Below, piece by piece: positions 60,631 through 64,000 of a DNA stretch of 64,000 nucleotides. The position numbers and the translations under genes are program-made. This DNA comes from Ianthella basta (taxonomy: Eukaryota > Porifera > Demospongiae > Verongiida > Ianthellidae): assembly GCA_964019415.1 (NCBI GenBank), contig OZ025873.1, positions 1,343,487 through 1,407,486 on the forward strand, given 5' to 3'. The notes below the pieces were generated by a model. The model searched no databases. It had not been told where the DNA came from and worked only from the letters and a program-made list of their open reading frames with translations. Each line of letters starts with the position of its first letter. Positions within the stretch are counted from its first letter, which is position 1.

Positions 60631-63600
60631 GCAAGATGAGGCAAGATGAAATAAGATGAGGCAAGATGAGGTAAGATGAGGCATGACGAGGCAAGATGAG
60701 GCAAGATGAGACAAGATGAGGCAAGATGAGACAAGATGATGCATGATGAGGCAAGACGAGACAAGACGAGACAAGATGAGGCTAGATGAGACAAGATGAA
60801 TCAAGACGAGAATAGATGAAGCAAGATGAGGTAAGATGAAGCAAGATAAGGGAAGATGACGCAACATGAGGCAAGATGAGGCAAGATGAGGTAAGATGAG
60901 GCAAGATGAGACAAGATGAGGCAAGATGAGATAAGGTGAAGAAGGACGGGACAAAATGAGGCAAGATGAGGCAAGATGAGGCAAGACGAAGCAAGACAAG
61001 ACAAGATGAGGCAAGATGAGGCAAGATGAAGCAAGATGAGGTAAGATGAGGCAAGATGAGACAAGATGAGGCAAGATGAGATAAAATGAAGAAGGACGGG
61101 ACAAAATGAGGCAAGATGAGGCAAGATGAGGCAAGATGAAGCAAGACGAGACAAGATGAGGCAAGATGAGGCAAGATGAAGCAAGACAAGACAAGATGAG
61201 GCAAGATGAGGCAAGATGAGGCAAGATGAAGCAAGACGAGACAAGATGAGGCAAGATGAGGCAAGATGAAGCAAGACAAGACAAGATGAGGCAAGATGAG
61301 GCAAGATGAAGCAAGATGAGGTAAGATGAGGCAAGATGATACAAGATGAGGCAAGATGAGATAAGGTGAAGAAGGACGGGACAAAATGAGGCAAGATGAG
61401 GCAAGATAAGGCAAGACGAGACAAGATGAGGCAAGATGAGGCAAGATGAAGCAAGACGAGACAAGATGAGGCAAGATGAGGCAAGATTAAGCAAGATGAG
61501 GCAAGATGAGACAAGATGAAGCAAGATGAGACGAGATGAAGTAAAACGAGACGAGATGAGGCAAGATTAGGTAAGATGAGAGAAGATGAAGAAAGACGAG
61601 ATAAGATGAGGCAAGATGAGGAAAGATTTGGCAAGATAAGGCAAGATGATGAAAGATTTGGCAAGATGAGACAAGATTTGGCAAGATGAGACAAGATGAA
61701 GCAAGATGAGACAAGATGAAGCAAGACGAGACAAGATGAGGCAAGATGAAGCAAGACAAGACAAGATGAGGCAAGATGAGGCAAGATGAAGCAAGATGAG
61801 GTAAGATGAGGCAAGATGAGACAAGATGAGGCAAGATGAGATAAGGTGAAGAAGGACGGGACAAAATGAGGCAAGATGAGGCAAGATGAGGCAAGATGAA
61901 GCAAGACGAGACAAGATGAGGCAAGATGAGGCAAGATGAAGCAAGACGAGACAAAATAAGGCAAGATGAGGCAAGATTAAGCAAGATGAGGCAAGATGAG
62001 ACAAGGTGAAGCAAGATGAGACGAGATGAAGTAAAACGAGACGAGATGAGGCAAGATTACGTAAGATGAGAGAAGATGAAGCAAGACGAGATAAGATGAG
62101 GCAAGATGAGGAAAGATTTGGCAAGATAAGGCAAGATGATGAAAGATTTGGCAAGATGAGACAAGATTTTGCAAGATGGGACAAGATGAAGCAAGATGAG
62201 ACAAGATGAAGCAAGACGAGACAAGATGAGGCAAGATGAGACAAGACGAGACAAGATGAGGCAAGATGAGACCAGATGAAGCAAGACGAGACAAAATGAG
62301 GCAAGACAAGACAAGACGAGGCAAGATAAGACAAGACGAGACGAGATGAGGCAAGATGAGGAAAGACGAGACAAGATGAGGCAAGATGAGACAAGATGAG
62401 GCAAGATGAGGAAAGATGAGGCAAGATGAGACAAGATGAGACAAGATGAGACAAGATGAGGCAAGATGAGGCAAGATGAGACAAGATGATGCAAGACGAG
62501 ACAAGACGAAGAGAGATGAGGCAAGATGAAGCAAGATGAGACAAGATGAAGCAAGATGAGACAAGATGAAGTAAAACAAGACGAGATGAGGCAAGATTAG
62601 GTAAGATGAGAGAAGATGAAGCAAGACGAGATAAGATGAGGCAAGATGAGGAAAGATGAGGCAAGATAAGGCAAGATGATGAAAGATTTGGCAAGATGAG
62701 ACAAGATTTGGCAAGATGAGACAAGATGAAGCAAGATGAGACAAGATGAAGCAAGACGAGACAAGATGAGGCAAGATGAGACAAGACGAGACAAGATGAG
62801 GCAAGATGAGACCAGATGAAGCAAGATGAGACAAAATGAGGCAAGACAAGACAAGACGAGGCAAGATAAGACAAGACGAGACGAGATGAGGCAAGATGAG
62901 GAAAGACGAGACAAGATGAGGCAAGATGAGACAAGATGAGGCAAGATGAGGAAAGATGAGGCAAGATGAGACAAGATGAGACAAGATGAGACAAGATGAG
63001 GCAAGATGAGGCAAGATGAGACAAGATGATGCAAGACGAGACAAGATGAAGAGAGATGAGGCAAGATGAAGCAAGATGAGACAAGATGAAGCAAGATGAG
63101 ACAAGATGAAGTAAAACAAGACGAGATGAAGCAAGATTAGGTAAGATGAGAGAAGATGAAGCAAGACGAGATAAGATGAGGCAAGATGAGGAAAGATTTG
63201 GCAAGATAAGGCAAGATGATGAAAGATTTGGCAAGATGAGACAAGATTTGGCAAGATGAGACAAGATGAAGCAAGATGAGACAAGATGAAGCAAGACGAG
63301 ACAAGATGAGGCAAGATGAGACAAGACGAGACAAGATGAGGCAAGATGAGACCAGATGAAGCAAGATGAGACAAAATGAGGCAAGACAAGACAAGACGAG
63401 GCAAGATAAGACAAGACGAGACGAGATGAGGCAAGATGAGGAAAGACGAGACAAGATGAGGCAAGATGAGACAAGATGAGGCAAGATGAGGCAAGATGAG
63501 ACAAGATGAGACAAGATGAGGCAAGATGAGACAAGATGAGACATGATTTGGCAAGATAAGGTAAGAAGAGGAAAGATTTGGCAAGATGAGACAAGATTTG

Positions 63601-64000
63601 GCAAGATGAGACAAGATTAAGCAAGATGAGGCAAGATGAGACAAGATGCGGCAAGATGAGACAAGATGAAGTGAGACGAGTCAAGATGAGGCAAGATGAG
63701 GCTAGATGAGGAAAGATTTGGCAAAATGAGACAAGATTTGGCAAGATGAGAATAGATGAGGAAAGACGAGGAAAGATGAGGCAAGATGAGACAAGATGAG
63801 GCAAGATGAGGAAAGATGAGGCAAGATGAGACAAGATGAGACAAGATGAGGCAAGATGAGACAAGATGAGACAAGATTTGGCAAGATAAGGTAAGAAGAG
63901 GAAAGATTTGGCAAGATGAGACAAGATTTGGCAAGATGAGACAAGATGAAGCAAATTGAGACAAGATGAAGTAAGACGAGACAAGATGAGGCAAGATGAG
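60631..64000. repeat. 10-bp minisatellite, divergent right-end domain (GACGAG/GATTTG type)
   Basis: From about 60630 the TATT, TATA and AATA monomers vanish and are replaced by GCAAGATGAG, ACAAGATGAG, GCAAGATGAA, GCAAGACGAG, GCAAGACAAG and, from about 61620, GCAAGATTTG. The 10-bp period is kept with few phase shifts. CpG-containing GACGAG units occur next to GATGAG and GACAAG forms. The array runs off the window end. No gene is seen. Confidence 0.95.
62041..63490. repeat. 540-bp higher-order repeat, about 2.7 copies
   Basis: Units start at 62041, 62581 and 63121 with the same monomer order (ACGAGATGAG, GCAAGATTAG, GTAAGATGAG, AGAAGATGAA). The first of these reads GATTAC in place of GATTAG. 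The third copy loses register near 63490. A related shorter unit starts at 61551 (490 bp before 62041). 540 bp is 54 monomers, so the higher-order unit keeps the 10-bp phase. Confidence 0.88.

Noticed and set aside
1..64000. CRISPR array
   Set aside because: Repeats are contiguous 10-mers without unique spacers, no cas genes are present, and the window is clearly eukaryotic.

Overview
This is metazoan nuclear DNA, probably from an aquatic invertebrate. The evidence is a giant short-period satellite, an animal-type Ty3/gypsy element with integrase upstream of reverse transcriptase (Gmr1-like), an APE-type LINE carrying a 2A peptide, and a small insert with a hammerhead-like fold of the kind seen in Penelope-like elements and retrozymes. 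No host protein gene, tRNA or rRNA gene, CRISPR array or bacterial-style operon is visible. The species cannot be named from the sequence; sea urchin, lancelet or another marine invertebrate lineage is an inference from the retroelement types.

About 55.4 kb of the 64 kb (1-25527, 30605-31903, 32089-47318, 50688-64000) is one degenerate 10-bp minisatellite with consensus GCAAGATGAG on the + strand. Common variants share GCAAGA and differ in the last four bases (TGAG, TATT, TATA, AATA, AGAA). Monomers are organised into higher-order repeats: 685/715/429-bp units at 7.2-10.2 kb, a mosaic with 2159-bp and 3018-bp offsets at 10.5-15.7 kb, a 2618-bp tandem duplication from 20.7 kb, a 1.1-kb duplication at 37.1-39.9 kb, a 740-bp period at 57.7-59.1 kb and a 540-bp period at 62.0-63.5 kb. 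Up to about 42 kb the array carries a recurrent GATAAGGAAGACATAGC variant. This is not seen further right, and from about 60.6 kb the AT-rich variants give way to GACGAG/GATGAG/GACAAG/GATTTG types.

Three unrelated sequences interrupt the array. (1) 25528-30604 (minus strand) is a complete LTR retrotransposon with two 334-bp LTRs that look identical, a 5-bp ATGAG target duplication, a primer-binding site, a polypurine tract and one uninterrupted gag-PR-IN-RT-RNaseH frame. It sits in the second copy of the 2618-bp duplication, so it inserted after that duplication. (2) 31904-32088 is a 185-bp insert with an approximately 12-bp target duplication and a hammerhead-like fold. (3) 47319-50687 (minus strand) is a nearly full-length LINE of the CR1/L2/Jockey type. 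It has a 2A-like ribosome-skipping motif directly before the APE endonuclease, then reverse transcriptase, then a C-terminal domain put out of frame by a single-base homopolymer change.

The many long open frames on the minus strand of the satellite (Leu/Ser/Ile/Cys-rich, up to 850 codons) follow from a 10-bp unit without stop codons and are not annotated as genes. The genes here are all retroelement genes, and the rest of the window is a record of satellite amplification, unequal exchange and insertion.
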